Part shown: in pieces, positions 37,525-48,780 of the stretch
Layout of the letters: each line of letters opens with the position of its first letter
How positions within the stretch are numbered: position 1 is the first letter of the stretch
Assembly: GCA_014281115.1 (NCBI GenBank)
Contig: JACONQ010000014.1
Coordinates: forward strand, 310,001-374,000
Length of the DNA: 64,000 nucleotides
Source of the DNA: Laburnicola sp. R22_1
Taxonomy: Eukaryota; Ascomycota; Dothideomycetes; Pleosporales; Didymosphaeriaceae
Direction: 5' to 3'
Notes under the pieces: generated by a model
Databases searched by the model: none
What the model was told of the DNA's origin: nothing
Seen by the model: the letters and a program-made list of their open reading frames with translations, nothing else
Translations under genes and position numbers: made by a program

Positions 37525-38819
37525 ATGGCAGATAATTCCAACAGTCCCCACGTCCTCATCGTTGGAGCAGGCTTAGCTGGCCTCGCTCTGGCGCAGGCAT
37601 TGAGAGCCCGAAACTACACTTTCCAAGTGTTTGATCGAGATGTATCTGAAGATAATCGATCTCAGGGATGGTGCATAACTCTGCACGGCGAGTACGCGTG
37701 TCCAGCTTGTGAAGTACGAATGGCGAGCTGTAGATCTGACGATAGCCTCACAGTTTGCTCGACAGCTTCGCCCGTTACTTCCCCAGCGACATGCTGGATT
37801 TGGATCCAGTGGATCACCTCTATGGTACAGGCATTGAGACCAGCAGCGCCGTTTACCACGCCTCGAGGAATCTCCTCAAAGAACTCGTTCGCTTCGGACC
37901 CAAGCTCGGGAATAGGCAAATTCGTGCCAACCGTGGTAAACTCAGAAGCTGGCTGATGACCAACGTATCTGTCCAATGGGGCAAGCAATTTGTCAGATAC
38001 GAGGAAGATGCCAGTGGAGTCACTGCTTATTTCCAGGACGGATCTCAATTCCATGGCGACATAATCGTCGGTGCAGACGGAATACACAGTCGAGTGCGAG
38101 CACAACTAGTTCCCGAGGTCCATCCTGGTTTCTTGCCCATGGGTGTTATCTGTGGAGAGCTAGAAGCACCCAAAGAGCAGTACGAGCGATGGATGCAGTT
38201 AGGAACGTCATGGGTATCTGCCTTTTCAGCTGACTTGCGAGTGACGTACCTCGTGAGCAGTATCGCGGAAGACGGAAAGAAAGCCAAGCTGTATTGGCTC
38301 TTTGGGTGGCAAGACGAGGACGCTCTAAAAGAGGAATTCTGGACATCCAAGGCTTCTCGTGAAGAAATGCACCAATTTGTGCTTTCACAGTTGCCTAAGC
38401 TGCATCCACAGATTGCTGAGCCCTTCCAAGCAACTCCTGTTGAAGGCATGGTACTGCCCCCGCTCCGCCTTTGCGATATGCTGCCACCAGTACTACCAGC
38501 AGGTCGTATCTCCTTGATCGGAGATGCGGTCCACTCGATGACGCCTTGTAAGTATCCTTTACCACGACTGTGAGAAGGCTTGGCAGATGAATAGCTAACG
38601 TGCGGGTTCGCAGTTCGTGGACAAGGAGGAAATGTTGCCATGGCAGATGGCATGAGTCTAGCGCGGTTGTTGAATGAAAGGGGAGCAAGCCAGAGTCTAT
38701 CAGATGTGTTGAGGCTTTATGAAGAAGAGATGCGGCCCCGAGCAATGGCCGCGGTGCTAGAGTCTCGAGGAGGTGCTTACGAGGCGAATGCTCAGAAAAC
38801 GACGACAAAGGCCTCATGA
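37525..38819 (+). CDS. FAD-dependent aromatic monooxygenase
   Basis: Three exons: 37525-37697, 37754-38547, 38614-38819 (introns 56 and 66 bp; the second has a clean GTAAGT donor and GCTAAC branch), 390 residues. Motifs of class A flavin hydroxylases are in place: GAGLAG at 14-19 for FAD, GADGIHSRVR (DG motif) at about 164-173, and IGDAVHSMTP (GD motif) at about 313-322. SQGWCITLHG near residue 50 is typical of polyketide-tailoring members. The likely role is NAD(P)H-dependent hydroxylation or oxidative rearrangement of an aromatic intermediate; the substrate is unknown. The first donor (GTGTCC) is unusual but is the one that joins the frames. Confidence 0.88.
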
Positions 38820-40111
38820 TCTCTTCTAGTCGCGATGTAGCGTTTACAATATACTTGGTGAAATCTGATAGCTGCTGGCCTTTCATGATCGGTATTCGCA
38901 TCATTGAGCGCGGTGAACTCTGCAGTACATCAAGGTAATGATATATTGTAAGTCATAAATAAACTTATTTCTGTAGCTTGCGAAGCAGCTGCAGCAGATT
39001 GCAGTATGTCAGAACTTAGGAAGGCGGAAGCCGCCTTCAAGCGTATTGCTCCCCCTGTTGTAACTGCTCTTACCTTGCAGTATCTCTCTCGCAGATGCTC
39101 TCTTTTTCTTTCCTGCAGTTGCTGTCTTGTTCTCTCCTGCAGTTTCCCTCTCGCGCAGGTACTGCCTCTCGCGGTTTCTCTCTCGCGGGGCCCCTCTCTC
39201 TTGCAGCTCTCTCCTGCCACATTTATAAGCGGTGAAATTCCAGCCAATGCAATCCCTGTGTCTACTTTTCACCGGCCAATAGGAGAAGAGCTTGATAGGC
39301 TAATTAGCGCCTCTTCTTTGTTTCCTCTATTTCCGTTAAAGCCCTATATAGATTACGTAGGGTGGATCACGTAAAAAAAAGTTGCTGAGTGACCGTAAAT
39401 TGCTTGCTACGCAAGCAATGGTGATAGATAGCTTGCGAGGCCCCCGCATGAGACGAAATGAAAGGTGCCGGACGAGATACATAGTTATGAGTAGATTCAG
39501 CCCCTTCTAGGCAAGAGTTATAAACTGCCTCTACTTATTTGGTTTTTAAGTGGCCCCACTGCGTTTAATTACTGCGTTTTTTTATTGCGTTACCAGCACC
39601 TACGTAACGTGACGTCACGTAACGTCACGTGTGTGCTAAGCCCTAGGACTAGAGCGCGTTAAAGTTTTCCTAACATTTCTCCCCCTAGCTTTTGAGACGA
39701 CAAACTCACGATAATAACAACACCCCAACTTGCTGTGTAGGCAACCGCGTCACGTTATTGTCGTCAACTTTGGTACCCGTGGACTATGGTACACCGTAAT
39801 CAACTACCTTATTATCGGCATAAGGGGCCAATTTGCACGTGCTCTGTCTCTAAACAGTTGCTAAACTAGTCTTATTACTTTACCTTATTTTAAAGCGTTT
39901 TTCTAGCACTCCTACAGCTTTCTTTTACAGCGTTATACCGTGTACGGAACGTGCGCGAAGTGTTATTCATGATAGTAGTTTCAGCACTAGATACTCAATC
40001 TAAAACCTCCGAAAAGCCTGAAATCTCTCCCGCACGTTGCTGTTGTATGCGAAATCTTCTCCATCCCCGCAGAGCCATACTTTCTATCCGCGTTCCCAAC
40101 TCAAGCATTGT
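38820..40111. other. Intergenic region with a dispersed repeat and a CRE-like palindrome
   Basis: Contains the left copy of a repeat of about 325 bp (38941-39261), then normal-composition sequence without a gene. A strong palindrome, ACGTGACGTCACGT, lies at 39607-39620 and is followed by AACGTCACGTG. Confidence 0.6.
38941..39261 (+). repeat. Dispersed repeat R1, left copy
   Basis: 321 bp, starting near ATATATTGTAAGTCATAAA, rich in CTCTCTCGCAG-like pyrimidine motifs, ending CAATGCAATCCCT. The reverse complement of 48781-49243 matches it end to end once the short element inserted in that copy is removed. Confidence 0.8.
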
Positions 40112-40663
40112 TTACCGCACCACACCACATACAGTCAACAAGCCCAGAGCCGCGCCCAGAATGGGAAAGAAAGTGCGAGCAATGTTCAATGATCGCCACC
40201 TGCCGACCAGATACTGAGCCTGAGCGAGATTCGTTGGTCCTCCAGCTCGATCCTTCTCGATCTCCAAGAAAATGGCACTGTTGATGCGGAGAATGAACAG
40301 CCAGGTGAACGGTATCATGGACATGGTGAGCGCACCAGAGATCGCATAGAGAGCGACGGTTCTTCCTCGCTCCCGAGACGCCCAAGCGGCCGCGAAGTAG
40401 ATGAGTCCGCTGGTCACAGACAGCTTAGGCCCCAGTTTGTGGCCTGAATTGTAGACGAAATGCCACTGTCGCAGAAGGAGAGACGCATCCGGGGGGGTTG
40501 TGGCCAAAATCATGGGCACTGTCAACATAGAGACCAGATTCATTCCGCCTGTTATAGTTTGTGAGAATGTCATCGACCTCAGTGCCATCAACACGCTCTT
40601 ACCTGCGAGAAAGGTGGATGTAAAGGCGGCTACAGAACCGAGCGTGCACGCCAACGATGCCAT
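40112..40663 (-). CDS. DUF1772 anthrone oxygenase (HypC-like)
   Basis: Two exons, 40663-40603 and 40548-40112, giving 165 residues. The 54-bp intron (GTAAGA...ACTATAACAG) is in frame and stop-free, so unspliced reading adds 18 false residues. Spliced, the text is TFLAGGMNLVSMLTVPMIL, the usual DUF1772 pattern. A small membrane protein with about four hydrophobic segments, a conserved RQW-H-YxxGH stretch (WHFVYNSGHKLGP) and a C-terminal TWLFILRINSAIF helix. Family members (HypC in aflatoxin, MdpH in monodictyphenone pathways) oxidise an anthrone to an anthraquinone. An upstream in-frame ATG at 40720 would leave only 11 bp to the AflR-type site at 40732, so 40663 is preferred. Confidence 0.85.
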   Translation of the reverse strand: MASLACTLGSVAAFTSTFLAGKSVLMALRSMTFSQTITGGMNLVSMLTVPMILATTPPDASLLLRQWHFVYNSGHKLGPKLSVTSGLIYFAAAWASRERGRTVALYAISGALTMSMIPFTWLFILRINSAIFLEIEKDRAGGPTNLAQAQYLVGRWRSLNIARTFFPILGAALGLLTVCGVVR

Positions 40664-40731
40664 GATGCTAGACTCCGAGGCAGCAGATGGCTTAGTTGCT
40701 GGGAATGTGAGGATCAACAAACGTGCTGTGG

Positions 40732-40742
40732 TCGTAAGGCGA
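40732..40742. promoter_or_regulatory. AflR-type site upstream of the anthrone oxygenase
   Basis: TCGTAAGGCGA, an exact TCG-N5-CGA match, 69 bp before the preferred start codon. Confidence 0.5.
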
Positions 40743-42402
40743 TGCGCGACGAATCCACGACCTCATGATTGTCCATTCGACAAAAGGCGTTGCCAAATCG
40801 GATTGCCGAATACGAATATCGGATGCGCATTGTAGAGGGAATATTGCGTCGGTGTGTCGGACATGCATATAATGTTCCGACACTGCCGCACCGATGGCCG
40901 ACCTCTTGGCTGAGACCGAGACCATCTTGCCATTCGAAAGCAAGACGCATCTTACGTGCGCAATTGGACTTGTAGGTTTCGCAAGTTCACTAGGGCTTAG
41001 CCATGCGAGATAATGCACGTATTGCATATGCATGGTAATTACGTGGTAGCCAGGTCTAGGCACAGGATACTCAGTTACACAAGTCCCCGAACTTCGTGTT
41101 GAACCCGAACTACCTTGCCCTAACCAGCCCATGTAAAGAGAGCCGAGATACACATCTGTTGGTGTAACACACCTTTATTAACCAGGGCAAATTTGATGTC
41201 GTCATTACTAAGTCTCTATTCTAAGATTGATCATAATAGTATAGCTGTGCTGGCGCTAATAATGCCTTAATCATATACTTTTACCTACCCGGCCGTAAGG
41301 ACTGTATTATAAAAGCAAATTCGGCCGTCGCTTTAGGAAATGCCTTAGCGGTTCCGGTTACATTGAACATTGAAACCCTCGCATAATCAGACAAATTCAA
41401 ATTCAACTGTGCTACACCGTGTCGAACCGTCTTGCACAGGCGAGTCGTTCGAGCGAGGCTAGACATTGCAAGAGCTAATTACACCACAGACTGTCATCTT
41501 TTTAACAAAGGCCTTGCAGGTTATTAGATATAGAGAAATGTGCTAATGCGACAAGAGCGGGCCTCCACTGCCTATAGACCGCTCTCTCATGACGCTTATT
41601 GCCCTAAAGACAGCGATACCAGAAGCCGTGCTCGCAGAACGACAGGAAGGTATACAAGTGGTGTCTTCGCATCACGAATTTCGGGAGCTGCATCGAGAAA
41701 GATGAATGTCTATAAAATACCAAACTGGGAGATGCAGATGCTGCATTGACAGCTTCTCAAATCAGTATCAGCCCTGGACTAGCACGATTGGATGAAGACT
41801 ATCCACGAGACTTCGTGTTGATAATATAGGGTCTTTCTGGGACCAGAAAAGTATAAGTCATGGTTGATTATAGCCTGGAAAGGCAGTGTCCATGATAATG
41901 CATGTTGAATGGAATAATTATTCAGCATAGTCGGGATGCATGCTTGAGCGCTACGTTCTTCTGTGGCGCGACGTGAGCAATTACGGCTAAAGCAGGAAGT
42001 ACATGCCAGGTCCTGGGTCTTAAAATCGCATGCTACAGTCGGCACCACCTAACATCGAACGCAGTTGCACTATCTAAGTCCCTCTGCCCTCCGATATCTT
42101 GTCAGCCCAAATGTTATCCCATCGAATAGTAAATAGGCAAACTTGAGAACTTTTGAAAGAGTACATCTCCTGCATCACAGGCCTCTTGAATCTTGCTCAG
42201 AAGCACTTGCAACCTACAGTTGCAGCATAGTTGGCTAAACAGCATGTTGCGGAATTGAAACCTCTAAATATTAGGGTGCGAGATCTGAGAAGTACTTTGA
42301 ACAATCAACGTAACACGACTTCGAGCCTCTCGGAAATCTTCTAACCAAATCCTTAATTTATATGGTCTGAGACGACCTTCACTCGATATGCAACGCACAT
42401 TG
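40743..42402. other. Intergenic region, no gene seen
   Basis: Separates the anthrone oxygenase promoter from the 3' end of the MDR gene. Only short unconvincing open frames, no recognised domain, and no copy of the dispersed repeats. Confidence 0.55.
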
Positions 42403-43627
42403 TTACTCTACCGAGTATACCAGCTTAGCACCGCTAACTAAACCCTTGCGAAGCTGGTCGATGCCATCTAACATTCCTTCCCATCCACCTTGTCCTAGCT
42501 GTATGGGATGCGGCTTTATCAATCTCTTCTCCAGTAGTTTCTGCGCCAGCTCGAAAAATTTCCTCATGAATGCGACATCCTCCGGCTTGGCGGGGGTGTG
42601 TACACCGAACTTCGTAAATGGCTCTCCGAAGACGGTGTAGCCCGAGAGTTTCTTGCTCTTTATTCCTGGACGAGAGTGCTTCACCGGCAGGACGCAGGCG
42701 ATTGCGCCACCACGACTAGAGATGCTGGCCTCACAGATGGCGGCACTTACGCTCGAGCTTATGCAATCAAAGACATGTTGGAGGCTGTCAGATGTATAAT
42801 CGCGAACCTCCTGGGCGCATGTTGAGCTGCGGTAGTCGAACGCCTTCTCGGCGCCGCGGGAAACGACCAGGTCGAAATTATGTGGGGAGCAAATAGCGAC
42901 AACGCGAAAACCTGATAGTCGAGCGAACTGTATTGCAAGAGTGCCCGTAGAAGTGCTTGCGCCATATATCAGGACCCATTGAGGAGGGTCCACCGCTGGA
43001 GGGATCACTGTGATCGACGAGTCAGGCAGAGGAAGGCCGAGAAATTGATATAGTCCTTGACCGCAGGTGTTTACGGCTTGTGGAAGCGCTGCAGCTTCCG
43101 TATCGCTAAGGGATGATGGGACTCGCAGACCCAAGTCTCCTTTGGAGAGCGCATACTCGCCAAAGGCACCTGTGACATTTACGAGTAAGCTCATGATCAA
43201 GATTATAGCAGCAGCATTGAATCTGGTCTCACCATCTTCATGCCGATCGGCGTTGCCACCGTGCGAGAGCGTGGCTATGCGATCCCCTTTCTTCCATGGC
43301 CTACCGACGTTGCACCCAACTTCTTCAATAGTGCCGCCTGGGGGAAACAATTAGGCCTGACAATAGATGTGTAAAAGTACCTAGCAGAGTTGCTCACAAA
43401 GATCGATCCCAACCGTCTCGCCTCCACTACCTAACCGATCGATGTGTTTCCTGCCAGCAGCATTAGATGCCAATCGAAGTAGGAGTTCCGGACTTTTGGA
43501 CTCACGCATCGCTCGGATTTACCGCCACAGCTTTGACTCGGACCAGTACACAATCATCTCGCACCTTCGGAATCGAGGTTTCTTGCACCTCTGCGGTGTG
43601 GTTAGGAAGTATCTTGATCGCTTTCAT
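42403..43627 (-). CDS. MDR-family trans-enoyl-reductase-like oxidoreductase
   Basis: Four exons: 43627-43506, 43450-43398, 43337-43233, 43169-42403 (introns 55, 60 and 63 bp; the last is in frame and stop-free), 348 residues. The spliced N-terminus reads VKAVAVNPSDAKHID and VGIDLCGTIEEVG, typical of the GroES-like domain of zinc-free fungal MDR proteins. The NADPH-binding part is LIYGASTSTGTLAIQFARLSG. Relatives include LovC- and ToxD-type reductases that serve polyketide synthases. Here it may reduce an enoyl or quinone-type intermediate. It is divergent from the O-methyltransferase with a 391-bp promoter that contains a short dispersed element. The start is the ATG at 43627, the only one in frame with the first exon. 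Confidence 0.85.
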
Positions 43628-43692
43628 GTTTGCCTTCGTCCTGCCGACTTTGACTCTGACTCTTATCAGATTGCATCAAAATAGACCGAGGT

Positions 43693-43825
43693 GTACAACA
43701 GTATATTTTTATATCGGTGAACAGTTATTAATAGTGTTAAATGTTATTAGCAAGCAGCCGAGAACAACCTTGCGCGCACACACGCGTAAGAGATTCGAAA
43801 GGTAGTACACAAACACAATCAGATG
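43693..43825 (-). mobile_element. Short dispersed element, copy 1 (MDR/OMT promoter)
   Basis: 133-bp insert flanked by direct repeats GACCGAGGT (43684-43692 and 43826-43834). Reversed, it aligns with 48948-49064 and 58142-58266 over its whole length (TGATTGTGTTTGTG, TTCGAATCTCTTACG, GCGCGCAAGG, CTGTTCACCGATAT). Confidence 0.85.
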
Positions 43826-44018
43826 GACCGAGGTTTAGCAACACCGACGCTCGCACCGAGCACACATACCCCCGCTCCGACGTCTCAGCGAGCACGGAAC
43901 TCCGACAGCAGAAGCGCCAATGCTGTGACCGTGAATGTATGATAACTGGTCCCATCTAAAAGCGTCGCAGTTGCGTTCTGTTCTAACAATAATCGACATT
44001 ACCATCAGAGCATCAAAA

Positions 44019-45399
44019 ATGGCGCCATCAATCACCGCGAACTCCCTCCTACAACTGGCTCAAAACCCCCCTCAAGATTCTCGAGAACGATTCGCCCTGT
44101 ATGAAGCAGCCCGACGACTTATGTTGTCCGTCGAGGACCCAATGAGCGTGGGCTCCCGGGTCCACTTCAATGCATGATACCCTATTTCCTTCTGCCAAGC
44201 TAATTTCGTGGGCGCGATGACTGACCGCAATCTGTAGGTGACGGCAGCTGGGGTATCTCAAGTGGCAATCGACCTCAAGATCTTCGAGCTGTTGGCAAAC
44301 GAGCCAAGCAAACACTGGTCAGTCGGCGAGTTGGAGAAGCACACAGGTGCGCAGGCCAGTCTGCTGGGTATGTTCTCAGCCCGTCCCTCGAGAGAGAGCT
44401 CTTTCAGTAGAGAAGTCTAATAAACTGCAGATCGGCTCATGCGTAACCTTGCGGTGAACAATCTGGTGCTCGAGGTCGCCCATGCTACGTACTCTGCTTC
44501 TCACCTCACCGCACGCTGTGCTTCTAAGGCGTTCAGTGCTGGTTTGGCACATAGGTTAGTGCTTCACTTTGCGCATGGTGACTCCTATCGGACTGACGGA
44601 TCCTTCTCTTTGCAGCAAGAACCTGATATGGCCAGGACTACAGGTGCTACCTACGTTCCTGGCTGAGAACGGATATCGAAATCCTAATGATCATGTGAAA
44701 TCGGCATGCATGAGAGGCGTGGGCTTTGACGGCGATGTAATGGCTTATTTGAAGGAGAACCCCGAGAAAGCGGCCGCCAGCTATGCCTTCATGGCCGAGA
44801 ACAAAAAGGAAGCTCCGAAGTGGGTAGACGGCAAAGTTCCGACGACTGACCTCGTACTCAGTAATGAGGAGGTTGTCGACAGTCGGGTCATGGCTGTGGA
44901 TGTCGGCGGCGGCAGCGGACACCAGTGCGAAGCCATTCGCAAAGCTTTTCCCCATCTGAAGGGTCGCGTTCTGGTAGAGGACCTCCCTTTCATGGTGAAC
45001 AGAATCGACAAGGAGCACGCTCGCGCAGTCGATTTCGAAGTTTTAGCCCACGACTTCTTCAAACCTCAGCCAATCCGTGGAGCCAAGGTGTATTACATGC
45101 GCAATGTCATCCACGATTGGGACGACGAGCGAGCGTCGGCTATCCTAAAGCACACTCGCGAAGCCATGGCCAAGGATTCTGTCCTCTTCATTGATGAGAT
45201 CATTCTACCGGAATTCGGCGCTTCTACTAGGCAGGTTCACATGGATTTGGCTGTCATGGTTTTCGCTGGAGCCATGGAGAGGACAGATGGGCAGTGGAAA
45301 AACCTGTTGGGGAGCAATGGTTTCCAAATCCGAGACGTGTGGGTCTACGATGAGCAGCTAGGTGCTGCCATCATAGCCGCTGTACCGACCTCCGAGTAG
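44019..45399 (+). CDS. SAM-dependent O-methyltransferase
   Basis: Four exons: 44019-44147 (or to 44159), 44238-44367, 44431-44554, 44616-45399; 388 (or 392) residues. A plant-type (family 2) O-methyltransferase. An N-terminal winged-helix dimerisation part (VAIDLKIFELL, GAQASLLDRLMRNLA) precedes the Rossmann domain, whose SAM loop VDVGGGSG is at about 222-229. The probable catalytic His is in NVIHDWDDE near 294, followed by FIDEIILPE. Close in type to fungal polyketide O-methyltransferases such as AflP/OmtA. The likely role is methylation of a phenolic hydroxyl of the pathway product. The end of exon 1 is uncertain because two donors in the same phase (GTGGGC, GTCCAC) are possible. Confidence 0.88.
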
Positions 45400-47033
45400 A
45401 TCTTACATTAGGTATCTTAGCTATATGTACGTGCTTTGAGAGGCTGAATCTCTTCCTCTGCTCTAAACGTGCTGCAACTACTCTATGGTATATGGTATAT
45501 GCGGTGCTTGATACTGTAGACTATTACATGCGCGAGGACGTCGAACCCTCACTTTGAACAGCGGGTGTATATCTAGAAGCGGGATCGCCGAAATAAATTG
45601 ATCGATGCTTGTAGAGTTCAGCCTGTCCAAGGCAAATTTCCGCCATGAGAGATGAAACCCCCAAGAAGGGAGATGCATAGAAGGAGTCTTTCGTGGCCTG
45701 GATCTGTTAATTGCTCAATACCGAGATGTGTCTGAGGCTCACTTTAGGAACCGTGCAGCCGAAGAAACTCTCCGTGCAGCACGCCTGAGAAGTGCGTAGT
45801 TCACATTGGATGTTTCCAGATACATTTCTCCAAAAATCTCGCGAGATCGTCCTTGCTGTGGTCTTGTTACCGCAAGGTGCTTAACATGTGTTTAATTTTG
45901 CTTTTTAAGCTAAACAGTTTAATTTTAATGCTAAACCTGCAATAGAACTAGATAAAGTAGCACTAAACCCCCCTCTTATAATTAACCTATAAATAGATAA
46001 TATTATAGTAGACCTAGTAACTATCTCTGCAAGTGGTAATACTTATAAAGCACCTTAATATACACTATATACTCTAGGTAGAAACTATTACTCTCTTTAA
46101 TATATTTAATAAGAAATTATATTCTTTTAGCTCTCTTTTAATAAATATAGTATCCTTCTTAGTTTCTAGTACTATATATTAGTAATTATATAAGATTAAG
46201 TTAATAAGTATACCCTTAGATAAGTTATAGCACTTTACTACTACCTTCTTAAAGACCCTAATATTATCTATTTTTCTATTATTACCTTTCTTTTCTTTCT
46301 TTTTTTTTTGAATAGCTATATATAAGTATAGTAGTACTTACTATTAGTAAGTGTTATTAGTAAATAGTTAGAATAGTATAAATAAGGTATTAATTTTAGA
46401 TTTATTTAAATTTCTTAGATAAGCGTTAATAAGTATAGCAAAGTTAAGAACTTACTATAATAAACTAAATAGGTTGTTATCTAAATAGTAGTTGTTAAAT
46501 GCAGCTGTTAGAGACATGCTAGCGTGCCTTTTAATATTGCTATAGCTCCCCTTACTAGTAAAGTATAATATAGAGTTGTATATAATAGAAGTATAGTTAT
46601 AGTATTTAAACTTTAGTTTGGCTCTTTTGTAAGTCACTATCGCCTAAAAAAAAATTCAGCCCCTTCCACTAACAAAATTGTGTCGGTTGCAACAATTGTC
46701 GTCCTTGCTGTACTGCTGTACAATAGTGCTATATCAAGGTTTCTAGCCGAAGATTATGAATGCATATAAGGTGGCACTTGTGCATGACAGTGTCTCGCTT
46801 TATATGGGTAGACGACCTCACGTACGACCCATCTTCTAGTTTGTCCAAAATTGGCCGGCATTGAAGGTTTCATTTTTGCGTTAAGAGCAATTTCAGATAT
46901 ACAGTATCTCTCGCTGCCCTGAACAGGGACAACTTCGATTATGAAATCCGCACATGTAAAAAGTTGATCCCCGCTTCTTTCATACTCTCGAATACGTTTC
47001 TTCGTACGCAAACTCAGATGCCCTAGTGCCAAA
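45400..47033. other. Intergenic region with a RIP-like AT-rich island
   Basis: Contains an AT-rich, stop-dense stretch at about 45890-46650 with the texture of the large RIP blocks (CTA/TAG/TAA-rich), probably a short degraded repeat. No domain could be read. The rest shows no supported gene. Confidence 0.6.
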
Positions 47034-48266
47034 CTAAGTGGAGACCTCCACAGCTTTTGTTTCGACTCCATCGAGTGGCTTTTGTTGCGCAGATGGTGGC
47101 TTCATACCATCTCGAATGGTGTGGTCCAAGGATGTTAGAGCGGGGCCATTCGATTGAGGCTTCACGGCATCTTCAGGACGCCCCGTGAAGAAGGCCAGCG
47201 GAATGCTCGGGCCCCAAATCTTGATCGAGTCGGGTTGAACCTCCTCATAAGTTGGGGGAGTGTCACAGTTGACAAGATCGCCATCCGTGTAATGCTCGAT
47301 AATGTTGCATGAAGCATCGAACCTGTACACGTTTCGTTAGAGGCACGCTTGAAGTGATTGCGCATGCGACAATGCTCACCAATAGTCAAAGATATGACTT
47401 CCATACTTGTGCCGGCCTATGCCGTAGCAATTCGTCCAGCCTTTTTGCAGCAGCCAATCGTGACCAAGCTGCTGGGTGTCAAAGCTATCGGTCTCGAAGC
47501 TACTGTGGTGCGGAGTTGCCTCTGGGAGTGGTTTCATCGCCCGACACAGGAAAATAGTCTGGATCCATTGTCAGCAGATGTGCGAGGGATGGCTGTTGTG
47601 CATGATTTCCCGTACATGGTGATCAACAAATTCTTTGCCTTTGTCGATGTGCAAAAACATGAAAGCAGGCTTCCCATTTGCTAGTTGGAGACAGCTCGAC
47701 AGCTTAAGGTTGAAGGTGTCCATGTACCAGTCTACCGCCTCGTCAAACTTGGAAGAGTCCACTCGCAGTCCGTAATGTCCGCATTTGGCGACCCGAGATG
47801 GACCACGCTCAAGGGAAAGAAGGGTTTGTCGTGACCTTACTGTGCCCGAATTGATGAGAATCGGCCCAGGCACTTCCTCGTTGACTTCAGAGGCCGGCCT
47901 CATCTTCGCCCCATGAACCAAAGTCACCTTCATTCCCACTGGGTCTGTGAGTACAACCTGCTTCCCTCCACTGAGCGAATGGGCGTCCTCGATGCTTGAC
48001 GATCCGGGAACTTGGGCGGCCCGATGAAGGTCGTCTGCAGACTCTACTGCGAGGATACCTCCAACAAAGTGCTTTCTCTCATCTGGTGACTGCTCGGCAA
48101 TGTAAACATAAGTCTCTGGCCCGAAGCCACGATAGTAAGTTCTGGTCTCTTCGCGCTGAACAACAAACAAGCCAAAATCTACCAGAAACCTTTCGATAGC
48201 ATCAAGATTAGGATGCTGATAGTGTACCGCCATAAGGCGGTTGAGCTGGACCTTCGCGTTGGCCAT
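47034..48266 (-). CDS. VOC-superfamily extradiol (ring-cleavage) dioxygenase-like protein
   Basis: Three exons: 48266-47616, 47558-47380, 47322-47034 (57-bp introns), 372 residues. Two VOC modules: RLMAVHYQHPNLDAIERFL (residues 10-28) and HYGLRVDSSKFDEAVDWYMD (164 on). The C-terminal signature HHSSFE (234-239), GRHKYGSHIFDYWFD and IIEHYTDGD (284-292) matches type I extradiol dioxygenases. Likely Fe(II) ligands are His164, His234 or 235, and Glu286. Such enzymes open catechol rings; in this context an aromatic polyketide intermediate is a possible substrate (inference). The start at 48266 is the first ATG that makes a family-like N-terminus; the frame stays open upstream without homology. An AflR-type site lies 240 bp upstream. 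Confidence 0.85.
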
Positions 48267-48505
48267 GTCGTCGTCGAGTCCGTGTAGTAGCGTTCGCTCT
48301 CTGTGCTGTGGAATACGCTGTGCTGTGCAATACGTACTGTGACATCTTATGGCGCTCACTTTTGCACTCTTAACTCTTCGGTGCCATGCAGTATTCCCGA
48401 TCACCGATCGGACTGGCAAAACGTACACAAGACGGACGACCAATGGCGACCATATGATTGATGATTGTTGTTTACGCTTCTCGGTATGGCGACCATACTC
48501 GGATA

Positions 48506-48516
48506 TCGTACACCGA
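48506..48516. promoter_or_regulatory. AflR-type site upstream of the VOC gene
   Basis: TCGTACACCGA, an exact TCG-N5-CGA match, 240 bp before the start codon. Confidence 0.45.
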
Positions 48517-48780
48517 GCTCGCTGGTCGGACTTGCCAAGCACGGACATGCCCGACGGCTGGATCGGGCCATAGTTGCTACTCTCACACAAAGCTCTCTCC
48601 GAATTTGACCTTGAGTTTCACAGGGGTGCAACGTGAGCAATGAGTAAGCAGCTTAATTGCTTGCCTAGAAAGCATACCTTTACGGTTAGGTCATGTGACC
48701 AGAAGGGGGTTCAAACGGCGAAGAAGCACACTCGCTGATTTGTCCATTAAGCTCTGCTGCTATTAGCTAAATGTTTTTAC

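Noticed and set aside
38930..39374. Three overlapping frames of about 90-120 residues around 39.1 kb
   Set aside because: They lie in dispersed repeat R1, which recurs at 48.8-49.2 kb without conserved frames.
40743..41153. Long minus-strand frame upstream of the anthrone oxygenase
   Set aside because: No domain, covers the promoter with the AflR-type site, composition not gene-like.
43639..43650. TCG-N6-CGA in the MDR/OMT promoter
   Set aside because: The spacer is six bases, not five, so it is not counted as an AflR site.
46754..47071. 105-residue minus-strand frame downstream of the VOC gene
   Set aside because: No recognisable domain and it overlaps the 3' end of the VOC gene in another frame.
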